Shown: positions 1-6,547, counted from the first letter of the stretch. The stretch: 7,566 nt of DNA from Armatimonadota bacterium (GCA_023428805.1 JAEYWW010000337.1:1-7566); one strand, 5' to 3'. The notes: a model not told the origin generated them from the sequence alone. Numbers and translations: made by a program.

Positions 1-246
1 GCCTACATCAAGAGACGTCAGCTTTCAGATGAACACCACGACAGCGTCTCGTATGAGCTTCTGCGATTCGCAGGACATGAGTCTGGCAAGGCGTCGGCAA
101 AATCCATGGCGATTCCCCGTGCCACGCAGGACCAGGGGAGGGTCAATGACATTGCCGGGCAGATGGTGCGTGCGCTCCACTCCGAGCAGAAGCTGAGGGA
201 CAACACGGACGCTTTGCTGCAGGAAATTTCTCAGTTGCCGAGATAG
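1..246 (+). CDS. 3' end of an unrecognised protein (partial, left-truncated)
   Basis: Frame 1 is open from the first base to a TAG stop, giving the last 81 residues of a protein that begins outside the window. The fragment is hydrophilic, with no membrane segment and no motif I can assign. The final ~30 residues (VRALHSEQKLRDNTDALLQE region) look strongly helical and charged. The middle part is rich in Lys, Ser and Ala. No family is recognised and no function is proposed. The stop lies inside the last codons of the convergent anti-sigma-like gene, an overlap of 16 bp, so there is no room for a terminator between them. That the frame is coding is inferred from its being open for 81 codons and its protein-like composition. 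The competing minus-strand ORF over the same bases is Cys/Ser-rich and looks like a shadow. Confidence 0.6.
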   Translation, partial: AYIKRRQLSDEHHDSVSYELLRFAGHESGKASAKSMAIPRATQDQGRVNDIAGQMVRALHSEQKLRDNTDALLQEISQLPR

Positions 247-1082
247 ATCAAACCGTTCTGGAGAGAGAGTGTGATCTGCATTCTCTTCAACTGGTCGTTC
301 AGGCTGTCAACAGGGTCGCCCTGGTCAATCTTCCATTCGATCTTGCGGTCCAGATCGCCCATGCCCAGCTTGACGGGTTTTTGATAAGCGTCGGCAAGAG
401 ACTTGGCAAATTCGGTCAGGGTTCCTGACCCTTCCAGCACCGGGGTTGTTGTATGACCGGGCACCACAACATGAATCGGGTCCAGGTTGGAGCTGAATTC
501 GAGAGTCAGCAGTTCTGCATGGTCAATGGAACTGCCCAGCGGCACCATAGTGGTCTGAGAGTTGAGTTCAACCGTCTCAAGCACCGTCCCCTCGGCCCCC
601 GCCTTAATCGTGACAACAACAGGCCGCAGAGGCTTGTAGGAAAGCTTGAGCGTGCCATCAGAAACCAGAAGATGAGGGGGCTCCGCCTTCTGCGGCGCAT
701 TGGAGCCGATGATGCCTGCAACGTTGCCATCCACATTGCCCGAAGGCTTCAGGGCGACAAGCAGCCCAAGGAGCACCGCGCTCGCGGCAGCGCCCATCAG
801 GATCGGCTGCCAAAATCGAACGAAGACTGGCCGGTGATTTGTCTTCCGCTCCAAATCAATCTGATTGAGCCGCGCTTCAATGCGCTCCGACAGGAAGGAG
901 GCGGGCTCAATCGGCTCATCCTTGAAACCTTCCAGACTGCCCATCAATTGGGCGAACTCACTGTAATCCGCCTTGAGGTCGGGGTCGGACGCGAAGGCCT
1001 GGTCCAGCGTCTGGCGGAGGCCAGGCGCAAGAGTGCCCTCGTAATAGTCCGAATAAAAGTCCCGAGCTTTGCTGCGGTTCAT
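231..1082 (-). CDS. Anti-sigma-like single-span membrane protein with STN/FecR-C-like tail
   Basis: 283 residues. An N-terminal cytoplasmic part (about 1-90) contains a YYEGTLAP...DPDLKADYSEF pattern that resembles the anti-sigma fold. One hydrophobic helix follows (about 92-112, preceded by basic residues), then a large C-terminal region expected outside the membrane. The last ~60 residues (222-282, FAKSLADAYQKPVKLGMGDL then ...LNDQLKRMQITLSLQNGLIYLGN) look like the short STN/secretin-TonB or FecR C-terminal domain. There is no cysteine anywhere, so the classical zinc-finger anti-sigma motif is absent. The gene begins 24 bp after the ECF sigma stop, with a good ribosome site (GAGGAAA), so co-expression is very likely. 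I infer that it holds the sigma factor at the membrane and releases it on an envelope signal. A general FecR-like regulator is the alternative. Its 3' end overlaps the convergent left-edge gene by 16 bp. Confidence 0.72.
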   Translation of the reverse strand: MNRSKARDFYSDYYEGTLAPGLRQTLDQAFASDPDLKADYSEFAQLMGSLEGFKDEPIEPASFLSERIEARLNQIDLERKTNHRPVFVRFWQPILMGAAASAVLLGLLVALKPSGNVDGNVAGIIGSNAPQKAEPPHLLVSDGTLKLSYKPLRPVVVTIKAGAEGTVLETVELNSQTTMVPLGSSIDHAELLTLEFSSNLDPIHVVVPGHTTTPVLEGSGTLTEFAKSLADAYQKPVKLGMGDLDRKIEWKIDQGDPVDSLNDQLKRMQITLSLQNGLIYLGN

Positions 1083-1084
1083 GA

Positions 1085-1091
1085 TTTCCTC
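1085..1091 (-). promoter_or_regulatory. Ribosome binding site of the anti-sigma-like gene
   Basis: On the minus strand GAGGAAA ends 2 bases before the ATG at 1082, placing GAGG 5 bases from the start. It is one of the clearer SD sites in the window. It supports the chosen start and suggests the anti-sigma gene is translated independently of the sigma gene 24 bp upstream. Confidence 0.6.
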
Positions 1092-1106
1092 GTTGCAGGT
1101 TTGACT

Positions 1107-1703
1107 TCACCCAATCGTGAAAAGTTCCTTGTCCGCCGACAAGTGGTCCCGAAGGGCGATCCTCGCCCGGTTCAAACGGCTCTTCACCGTTCCAATCGGA
1201 AGGTCCAAAGCCTCCGAAATTTCTTCGTAGCTCAGCATTTCCACGTGGTACATCACCAGCATCGCCTGCTGATAATCCGGCATTTTTTCGAGCGCATGCT
1301 GAACCGTCGATTCCCTCGCATTCCGCTCCGCCTCCTCGTCCGGCCCATCTCGCACATCCTCGAACTGCCGCTCAACCTCCTGCCCGTTCACGTTCAGCGT
1401 CGAGTCGATGCTGACATTCCGATACGATTTGTCACGCTTGCGATGATCCAGGCTGCAGTTGGTGAGGATGCGGTAGAGCCAGGTGCCAAACGCGCTCTGC
1501 CCTCGGAAGTTCTTGAGCGCAGAATAGACGCGCGCAAACGCCTCCACCACGATGTCGGCGGCGTCATCCGGGTTGCGGGTCAGGCGGTAGGCGTACTGAT
1601 ATGCCTTCTGCTCGTACTTGCGGACAAGAGCATCGAAGGCCGATCTGTCGCCTGCCTGAGCCTGCCTGATCAGCAGTTCATCATCGCGGTTGGAATCGCT
1701 CAT
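1107..1703 (-). CDS. ECF-subfamily RNA polymerase sigma factor (sigma-70 family, RpoE-like)
   Basis: 198 residues, typical ECF length. Region 2 (about 23-90) contains AFDALVRKYEQKAYQYAYRL, then DPDDAAD-like and AFARVY, then FGTWLYRILTNCSLDHRKR, which forms the core-binding and -10 recognition helices. A variable acidic linker (about 95-130) follows. Region 4 (about 134-186) has MPDYQQAMLVMYHVEMLSYEEISEALDLPIGTVKSRLNRAR, the helix-turn-helix that reads the -35 element. There is no region 1 or 3 and no extra C-terminal domain. The start ATG overlaps the stop of the upstream DUF4446 gene as ATGA, which implies translational coupling; no SD is visible. The anti-sigma-like gene follows 24 bp downstream, the usual sigma/anti-sigma order. 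The family is certain; the regulon is unknown. GGAA-type -35 elements in front of its own operon suggest possible autoregulation (inference). Confidence 0.95.
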   Translation of the reverse strand: MSDSNRDDELLIRQAQAGDRSAFDALVRKYEQKAYQYAYRLTRNPDDAADIVVEAFARVYSALKNFRGQSAFGTWLYRILTNCSLDHRKRDKSYRNVSIDSTLNVNGQEVERQFEDVRDGPDEEAERNARESTVQHALEKMPDYQQAMLVMYHVEMLSYEEISEALDLPIGTVKSRLNRARIALRDHLSADKELFTIG

Positions 1704-2221
1704 CTTGAGATGCGCGGTCGCGAGCGGGCTCCTGCCGCCTCCTCGATCGCCTTGGCCTCCTCATCCGTCAATCCTCGCTCTGCCTCGCCTGCGCGAAGCG
1801 CCTTTCCAAACAACCGGCTCGTGTCCCGTCCAACCTGGTTCGTCAGAACGGCGCCGTTGCCCTCGTCGTCGTAGACCGCCAGGCTGAAGCTCTGCTCGCC
1901 GCCGACTTCGGAAAATGCGTCGTATCGCACCATCCCGACGAATCTTTTTGCGGTTCGAAGCTTGGCTTCGGCCCCGGCCAGGCGATTCTTGAGTGATTCA
2001 ATCTCTGCTTCCTGACGTTCCCGAGCCCTCAAATGCTCATAGAGCATCGCTTCGATGTTTTCCGCGTCAACCCCAAACAGCAGTTCCTGCCACTTGCGCT
2101 GAGTCGCGCGAGTCTGATTGATTGCGCGAAGAGCAAGAGAGAGAGCTGTCCCGCTTCCCACGAGCGCGAGGAGGAGAAGAAGTCCCCTCATAGGCTCCAG
2201 CATCTGATTCAGGGCGTCCAT
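1700..2221 (-). CDS. DUF4446-family membrane protein with coiled coil
   Basis: From the ATG at 2221 the product is 173 residues. It has one N-terminal membrane helix (about 12-32, GLLLLLALVGSGTALSLALR), then a charged helical/coiled-coil part (about 55-93, EHLRARERQEAEIESLKNRL). A conserved C-terminal core follows (about 94-165): KRFVGMVRYDAF..VGGEQSFSLAVYDDEGNGAVLT...GR, then LTDEEAKAIEEA. I recognise that core as DUF4446 (function unknown). Longer starts up to 2302 exist, but they run through the intergenic region and the signal peptidase 5' end and add no membrane-compatible sequence. M28 of the long frame, just before the helix, is therefore preferred; ATG at 2203 or 2191 is also possible. 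No SD is visible. It overlaps the sigma gene by ATGA and so is the first gene of the sigma operon. A role in signal sensing or sigma control is inference from context only. Confidence 0.8.
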   Translation of the reverse strand: MDALNQMLEPMRGLLLLLALVGSGTALSLALRAINQTRATQRKWQELLFGVDAENIEAMLYEHLRARERQEAEIESLKNRLAGAEAKLRTAKRFVGMVRYDAFSEVGGEQSFSLAVYDDEGNGAVLTNQVGRDTSRLFGKALRAGEAERGLTDEEAKAIEEAAGARSRPRISR

Positions 2222-2235
2222 AGAAACAAAGGGTG

Positions 2236-2264
2236 GGAAGTTTCCCCAATCCTTCAAGTATAAC
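2236..2264 (+). promoter_or_regulatory. Candidate promoter of the signal peptidase-Nudix unit
   Basis: GGAAGT (2236-2241), a 17-base spacer and TATAAC (2259-2264) precede the ATG at 2290, giving a predicted leader of about 20 bases. The -10 box overlaps the minus-strand -10 box (2262-2257), so the two opposed promoters occupy the same DNA. The -35 lies inside a perfect inverted repeat, GGGAA-GT-TTCCC (2235-2246), which could alternatively be an operator. The -35 does not fit the sigma-70 consensus. Confidence 0.35.
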
Positions 2265-2285
2265 CTTCTATGGAGATTACGTTCC
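2257..2285 (-). promoter_or_regulatory. Candidate promoter of the DUF4446-sigma-anti-sigma operon
   Basis: On the minus strand GGAACG (2285-2280) is followed by 17 bases and then TATACT (2262-2257). The predicted start is near 2250, about 30 bases before the ATG at 2221. TATACT is a good -10 box. GGAAC is the classic core of ECF-sigma -35 elements rather than TTGACA, so this may be autoregulated by the ECF factor. It was found by eye only, and ECF -10 elements usually look different. Confidence 0.35.
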
Positions 2286-2289
2286 AAAA

Positions 2290-2742
2290 ATGAGCCAGAC
2301 AAAAGGCCGAGGACGAAAGAAGGCGCTCATCACGGGCTTCGGCTCGGTGATGCTTTTTGTCCTTGCTTTCACAGTTCTTTTCTTCTTCAATTTCCGAACC
2401 ATTGAAGTTCAAGGCCCCTCCATGGAGCCCACTCTCAAGACCGGAAGGCGACTTTTGGTCAGTTCAGCCTACTGGCTGATCGGCCCGATCAAGAAGGGCG
2501 ACATCGTCGTTGTCCACCTCAAGGACAAGGACGACATCGTGATCAAACGCGTCCTCGGACTTGGCGGCGACAAGATTGATCCCAACAACTGGCCGGATCA
2601 ACACAGCCTGACCGAAGGTGATTACACAGTCCCCCAGGGCCAAGTTTTCATTGTCGGCGACAACCGGCTGCAGTCCGAAGACAGCCGCACATTCGGCCCC
2701 GTGACAAGAGGCGAAGTCATCGGAAAAGTCGTGATCTGGTAA
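2290..2742 (+). CDS. lepB: Signal peptidase I (type I leader peptidase)
   Basis: From ATG at 2290 the product is 150 residues, the short single-span form. A basic N-terminus (KGRGRKK) is followed by one membrane helix (about 12-34). Box B GPSMEPTL holds the catalytic Ser44. Box C/D follows (KKGDIVVVHLKD..DIVIKRVLGLGGDKI) with the general-base Lys86. Box E is VFIVGDNRLQSEDSRTFGPV (about 119-138). The serine-lysine dyad and the GDN..S.DSR signature make the assignment firm. The enzyme cleaves signal peptides on the outer face of the cytoplasmic membrane. A GTG start at 2233 would add 19 residues but runs across the promoter region. No strong SD is visible for either start (a GGAG sits 14 bases upstream of 2290). 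The Nudix gene follows after 10 bp, so the two are probably one transcript. The divergent sigma operon suggests a link to envelope stress (inference). Confidence 0.93.
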   Translation: MSQTKGRGRKKALITGFGSVMLFVLAFTVLFFFNFRTIEVQGPSMEPTLKTGRRLLVSSAYWLIGPIKKGDIVVVHLKDKDDIVIKRVLGLGGDKIDPNNWPDQHSLTEGDYTVPQGQVFIVGDNRLQSEDSRTFGPVTRGEVIGKVVIW

Positions 2743-2752
2743 ACACTCAATT

Positions 2753-3229
2753 ATGAAATTTCCATGCGGACGAGTGGGAAGGCAGGTTTTGGAGTTCCAT
2801 CCCGCCCCTTTCCGCGCTCCGCTCCGCGCGTTTGCCGCCCTTGTTGTGCCCTGGAAACAGGGTCGAATCCTCCTCTGCGACATCGAAGATCGCGGTTGGT
2901 GCATCCCGAGCGGGCGCGTTGAGCCAATGGAATCCAGCATCGAGGCAGCCAAGCGGGAGGCCATCGAAGAAGCCGGAGCGATCCTTGACCCAATGATCTA
3001 CATCGGGTGCTATCGCATCCGGGAAAAGTCAGAAGTGCGTTGGGCGGACGTCTTCGCCGCAGAAGTGGGCGAACTGGTCCCCATTCCTCTCGAATTTGAA
3101 TCTTCGGGGCGAAAATTTGTCAATCCCGAGGATTTGGCGGATGTCTATTACCTTTGGAACCCGCTCACAGAGGCCGTTTTCAAGCACTCACGCATCCTGC
3201 TCGAACGCCACCAGGCGATGTTGAACTAG
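2753..3229 (+). CDS. Nudix hydrolase
   Basis: 158 residues with a complete Nudix box GX5EX7REUXEEXGU at about 54-76: G54, E60, R68-E69, E72-E73, G75. Here the Mg-binding and catalytic glutamates sit in REAIEEAGA. The preceding AFAALVVPWKQGRILLCDIED and GWCIPSGRVEP are typical of the first beta strands and loop of the fold. Nudix enzymes hydrolyse nucleoside diphosphates linked to another group X; the substrate cannot be told from the box alone. The C-terminal third (about 110-158) has no diagnostic substrate motif. The gene starts 10 bp after the signal peptidase stop with no SD, so translation probably depends on the upstream gene. It ends in TAG within CTAG shared with the stop of convergent purF. 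A housecleaning role for damaged or excess nucleotides is inference. Confidence 0.9.
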   Translation: MKFPCGRVGRQVLEFHPAPFRAPLRAFAALVVPWKQGRILLCDIEDRGWCIPSGRVEPMESSIEAAKREAIEEAGAILDPMIYIGCYRIREKSEVRWADVFAAEVGELVPIPLEFESSGRKFVNPEDLADVYYLWNPLTEAVFKHSRILLERHQAMLN

Positions 3230-4722
3230 GCTTTCGCGGCAGGTTCTTCTTCAAAAAGCGGAATCTGACCCGTCTTGATGGCGGCAATCTGCCCCACATC
3301 GGGCGGCTGCTCGAAGGCGAGCTTGGACATGTTGACAGGCACCTCAATGGGATAGTCGCCATTGAAGCACGCCAGACAGAACTTATGCTCATCCTGCCCC
3401 ACTGCCCGGGTCGCTCCTTCGATGCTGAGGTAACCCAGCGAAGTTGCCCCCACATGATCACGAATCTCTTCGATGCTCATCTTGGCGGCGGCCAGTTCGC
3501 CCTTGCTCGCCATGTCGATGCCGTAGAAGCACGGGAATTTGATCGGCGGAGCGGTGATGCGGACGTGAACCTCTGCCGCGCCAGATTCAAAGAGCAGCTT
3601 GACGATCTGCTTGGTGGTCGTCGCACGAACGATCGAGTCATCAACCAAAACCAGCTTCTTGCCCTTGATGTGCTCCACGATGGGGCTCAGCTTCATGCGG
3701 ACGCCAAGCTCGCGCATCCTCTGGTCCGGCTGGATGAATGTTCGATGAATGTAGCGGCTCTTCGACATCCCTTCCGTGAACGGGATTCCTGTCACGCGGC
3801 TGAAGCCGATCGCCGCCGGGATGCCTGAATCCGGCACTGGCACCACGATGTCCGCATCAGGGGCGGGGTGCTCCCTCGCCAGTTCTTCGCCCATTCTCTG
3901 ACGCGCTCCGTAGAGCGTCGTGTCATACATGATTGAGTCGGGCCGGGCGAAGTAGATGAACTCAAAAAGGCACATCGAAGACTTGGCCGTCGGCACTGCC
4001 TCCGAAAGGTGATAGCCGTTCTGGTCGATCACCACCATCTCACCCGGCTTCAAGTGATGAATTGCTTTGGCCCCGATCGGCCCGAAGGCGCAGGTTTCGC
4101 TGCTCACCAGATAGCCGTCCGGAAACTCGCCCAATACCAGAGGGCGAATCCCATTCGGGTCTCGGAAGGCGGCAATGGCGTGAGGGGTGATGACGCAGAC
4201 ACTATAGGCTCCCCGAATCCGCGCCATCGTCTGCTTCACCGCCTCTTCCAGGCCGAGATGCACGTAGCGGACAATCAGCCGCGCGATGACCTCGCTGTCC
4301 GAGGTCAAATCAAAATGCTCGCCCTCGCGCTGCATCTGCTCGCGGAGCTCCGTGGCATTGATGAGGTTGCCGTTGTGCGCCACCGCGATCTCGCCGATGG
4401 TGCTCACACAATAAATCGGCTGGGCGTTGCGGAGGACGCTGGCTCCGGTCGTGCTGTACCGGTTGTGTCCGATGGCCAGATCGCCCGGAAGGCTCGCGAG
4501 AATCTCTTCATTGAAGACCTGGCTGACCAAGCCCTGATCCTTGTGCATCCGCACTTGACTGCCGTTGCTGACCGCGATCCCCGCCGACTCCTGACCGCGA
4601 TGCTGAAGCGCAAAGAGGCTGAAAAATGCCAGACGTGCGGCGTCTCCCGACCGGGCGTAAATTCCGACTACGCCGCATTCTTCCTTCGCGCGATCATCGT
4701 GCCAGGCATCGGGATGGGCCAT
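3226..4722 (-). CDS. purF: Amidophosphoribosyltransferase, [4Fe-4S] propeptide type
   Basis: 498 residues. PurF catalyses the first committed step of purine synthesis: PRPP and glutamine give 5-phosphoribosylamine, glutamate and pyrophosphate. The N-terminal Ntn glutaminase domain (about 16-240) has nucleophile Cys16 in EECGVVGIYA, then LQHRGQESAGIA, GHNRYSTTG and VAHNGN. A 15-residue propeptide must be removed to expose Cys16. The C-terminal phosphoribosyltransferase domain has VPVPDSG (295-301) and the PRPP loop LVLVDDSIVRATTT (357-370). Four cysteines match the iron-sulfur ligands of the Bacillus-type enzyme: C251 (SMCLFEFIYFARPDS), C398 (FPCFYGIDM), C449 and C452 (FCLACF). The [4Fe-4S] propeptide form is therefore expected, not the E. 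coli form. There is no other Met before Cys16, which fixes the start. No SD is seen; a TATAAT box lies 13-18 bases upstream. The 3' end shares CTAG with the Nudix gene. Confidence 0.97.
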   Translation of the reverse strand: MAHPDAWHDDRAKEECGVVGIYARSGDAARLAFFSLFALQHRGQESAGIAVSNGSQVRMHKDQGLVSQVFNEEILASLPGDLAIGHNRYSTTGASVLRNAQPIYCVSTIGEIAVAHNGNLINATELREQMQREGEHFDLTSDSEVIARLIVRYVHLGLEEAVKQTMARIRGAYSVCVITPHAIAAFRDPNGIRPLVLGEFPDGYLVSSETCAFGPIGAKAIHHLKPGEMVVIDQNGYHLSEAVPTAKSSMCLFEFIYFARPDSIMYDTTLYGARQRMGEELAREHPAPDADIVVPVPDSGIPAAIGFSRVTGIPFTEGMSKSRYIHRTFIQPDQRMRELGVRMKLSPIVEHIKGKKLVLVDDSIVRATTTKQIVKLLFESGAAEVHVRITAPPIKFPCFYGIDMASKGELAAAKMSIEEIRDHVGATSLGYLSIEGATRAVGQDEHKFCLACFNGDYPIEVPVNMSKLAFEQPPDVGQIAAIKTGQIPLFEEEPAAKA

Positions 4723-4734
4723 GGGAGGACTCAG

Positions 4735-4740
4735 ATTATA
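4735..4740 (-). promoter_or_regulatory. Perfect -10 box (TATAAT) in front of purF
   Basis: Reading the minus strand, TATAAT at 4740-4735 lies 12 bases before the purF ATG (4722). Transcription would start near 4728, giving a leader of only about 6 bases and a nearly leaderless mRNA, in keeping with the lack of an SD site. At 17-base spacing the -35 would be GGGCGG, a poor match, so an activator or a non-standard sigma factor may be needed, or the box may be chance. Confidence 0.4.
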
Positions 4741-4788
4741 TCCCGGTTAAGCCCGTCCCGCCCGGTCCACCCATGAGTCGATTGCGGT

Positions 4789-4806
4789 GCACTTCTCCAG
4801 AAGTGC
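4789..4806. terminator. Perfect 8-bp hairpin between the M14 gene and purF
   Basis: GCACTTCT-CC-AGAAGTGC is a perfect inverted repeat with a 2-base centre. In practice it would form a 7-bp stem with a TCCA-type loop. It starts 6 bases beyond the TGA stop of the M14 gene (4815-4813, minus strand) and lies before the purF -10 box. That position suits a terminator or RNA-stabilising 3' end for the peptidase transcript. No T run follows on either strand, so it is not a classical intrinsic terminator. Being palindromic, it could also be an operator. It is the only notable feature in this gap (4723-4812) besides the purF -10 box. Confidence 0.4.
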
Positions 4807-4812
4807 GTGAAC

Positions 4813-6534
4813 TCAACCACCCAGCGCCTGCAAATCCGCCCCGCTCAAACGCAGCACTGGGTACACCGAATACGCTTCATCGTAGAACGGGCTCCGTTCA
4901 AACAGCCAGTTCAGCCGCGCCAGCGGGCTGCCGGCGAACGCGGGGTCTTTCAGCTTCTCCTCAAACTCCGCCTTCAGCTTCGGGTCACGGTCCAGCATCT
5001 TGCGAGCGTAGGGTTCCATCGCGTAGTCCTCCGCGTACTCCGTCCGCTGGAAGATCGTGTTGAAGAAGCCCCAGCGAACCAGCGAATCCTCGCAGACCGG
5101 CTCGAGCAGATGAACCAGAAGCCTCGCCCCCGGCTGATTGACCGGCACGATCAGCGAGCCTTTGTGGATGGAGACCTCGCGCTCCTCCTCCCGCACGGTG
5201 AAGCTCGGCATGAATCTCCCCTCGTTGGGCGATCCCGGAAACTTGACATCCTGGAAGACCCGCACCATCATCTTCCGCCGGCTCGGGACCGCGGAAGATT
5301 TCAGCCGCGAGTATTGGATGCCGTGCAGGTTCAGCAGCTTGGCCACATCCTGCCACTGCGGCGGGATCAGATAGGCCGCCGGAAGCCTGACGCTCTCGCC
5401 CGGCTCGAACTGGTCGCGGATGCGGCTCGGGAAATCCTTCGGCTCCGTCCCCCAGGCCCGGACTTCCCCGCCTGTGATCTCGCTCTTGTAGGGCTTGAAT
5501 TCGTAGCCTTTGTATGTCCAGTCGCGCCATTCATCTTTTGTCTTGCTGGAGATCACGAGCGGGTCGCCCTCCCGCAGATTCGCCTCCCGCGCGTCGGCCT
5601 GGGCGACGACGGCCTTCAGCTCCGCTGCGTTTTCTCCTGTGAATTCGATCGCGTGTCTAAGGATCGAATACGTGCTGAGAACCCGGGGCTTGTACGGTTT
5701 CAGAACGTGGGTCTCCACCAGGATCGACGGGCGGTTGAAGAGCGAATAATAGCCGTGGCTGTAGCGCGGCGAATAAGTTCCCAGCGACGTCCCCTGCGCC
5801 GGATTCGCCGCGTTGATCCCGCCGAAGTACGGCCCCGCCACGAATCCGTCCCGATTCACCTCCCGCATCAGATGGCCGTCCATCTTCGCGGCGAAATTCA
5901 TCGCATCCGCGTCCATCGTCGGCCAGCGCGCGGTGTCGAAGGTCATCACGTACTGCCAGTCCCCGCCGTCGGTCGTGTGATTGTCGAAGAAAACGTCCGG
6001 CTTCCATTTCCGCAGGAAGTTCAGCAGGACCCGCATCTCGCCCGCGTCCGCCTTCACAAAGTCGCGGTTCAGGTTCAGGTTCACGCTCGTCGTGCGCCAG
6101 CCCATCTCAACAGGGCCGTTCTGGTTGGCGCGGTTGAACGGGCCGAACCGCTCGTGCGCGTCCACCCCGAAGATCGGGACGATCGCGACATTGACATTCC
6201 TCAGCATGTCGGGCATGTCCCCCATCAGGATGTCCCGCGCCAGCATTAGGCTCGCGTCCTTCCCTTCGATCTCACCGGAATGGATGCCGTTCTCAATGAA
6301 GACCAGCGGCTTGCCGCTCCGCCGCGATTCCTCGGGAGTGAATGTCTGATCCTTGCTCAGGATAAGCACGACCATCTCCCGCCCCTGCGGACTCTTCCCC
6401 ATCGAGAACATCTTCGCGTGCGGAGATTCGGCGTCGAGCTTCCGGCAGAACTCCACCGCCTCCGCATATCGTCCCGTCGCCTTGAAGTCCGTCCGTTCGC
6501 AGGTCAGCAGCCAGTCGGCAGCCATTTCAAACAT
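4813..6534 (-). CDS. M14-family zinc carboxypeptidase-like metallopeptidase
   Basis: 573 residues. The M14 catalytic domain spans about 20-300. Zinc ligands are H85 and E88 in NGIHSGEIEGKD and H186 in DNHTTDG. The substrate-binding Asn-Arg pair is N156-R157 (LNLNRDF) and the catalytic Glu is E274 in PSILVETHV. The order and spacing match carboxypeptidases, so an active enzyme is expected. The remaining ~270 residues (300-573) are an additional C-terminal region I cannot assign. Family members are often exported, but here the N-terminus (MFEMAADWLLTCERTDF) is not a signal peptide. An in-frame TAA lies 9 bases upstream of the ATG, so no longer form exists in this frame. ATG at 6525 is an alternative start. 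No SD is visible. The metzincin gene ends 13 bp upstream on the same strand, so the two probably share a transcript. The natural peptide substrate is unknown. Confidence 0.9.
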   Translation of the reverse strand: MFEMAADWLLTCERTDFKATGRYAEAVEFCRKLDAESPHAKMFSMGKSPQGREMVVLILSKDQTFTPEESRRSGKPLVFIENGIHSGEIEGKDASLMLARDILMGDMPDMLRNVNVAIVPIFGVDAHERFGPFNRANQNGPVEMGWRTTSVNLNLNRDFVKADAGEMRVLLNFLRKWKPDVFFDNHTTDGGDWQYVMTFDTARWPTMDADAMNFAAKMDGHLMREVNRDGFVAGPYFGGINAANPAQGTSLGTYSPRYSHGYYSLFNRPSILVETHVLKPYKPRVLSTYSILRHAIEFTGENAAELKAVVAQADAREANLREGDPLVISSKTKDEWRDWTYKGYEFKPYKSEITGGEVRAWGTEPKDFPSRIRDQFEPGESVRLPAAYLIPPQWQDVAKLLNLHGIQYSRLKSSAVPSRRKMMVRVFQDVKFPGSPNEGRFMPSFTVREEEREVSIHKGSLIVPVNQPGARLLVHLLEPVCEDSLVRWGFFNTIFQRTEYAEDYAMEPYARKMLDRDPKLKAEFEEKLKDPAFAGSPLARLNWLFERSPFYDEAYSVYPVLRLSGADLQALGG

Positions 6535-6547
6535 GGCGACAGTTTAA

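Noticed and set aside
453..1874. A 473-codon plus-strand ORF across the anti-sigma and sigma genes
   Set aside because: It lies antisense to two clearly recognised genes. Its translation is rich in Arg, His and Leu with no motif, as expected of a shadow frame in GC-rich coding DNA.
2233..2289. GTG start at 2233 for signal peptidase I
   Set aside because: It would place the start inside the promoter-like elements and add 19 residues that are not typical of the family N-terminus. ATG at 2290 precedes a normal basic n-region and helix.
2222..2302. Longest start (2302) for the DUF4446 gene
   Set aside because: The added 27 residues run across the divergent promoter region and the signal peptidase 5' end, and the membrane helix follows directly after ATG 2221.
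6064..6090. Short tandem GGTTCA repeat
   Set aside because: It encodes the conserved VNLNLNRDF segment of the M14 active site, so it is coding periodicity rather than a repeat element.
4807..6249. A 480-codon plus-strand ORF opposite the M14 gene
   Set aside because: The M14 frame carries all catalytic residues. The antisense product is Arg/His/Val-rich without recognisable domains.
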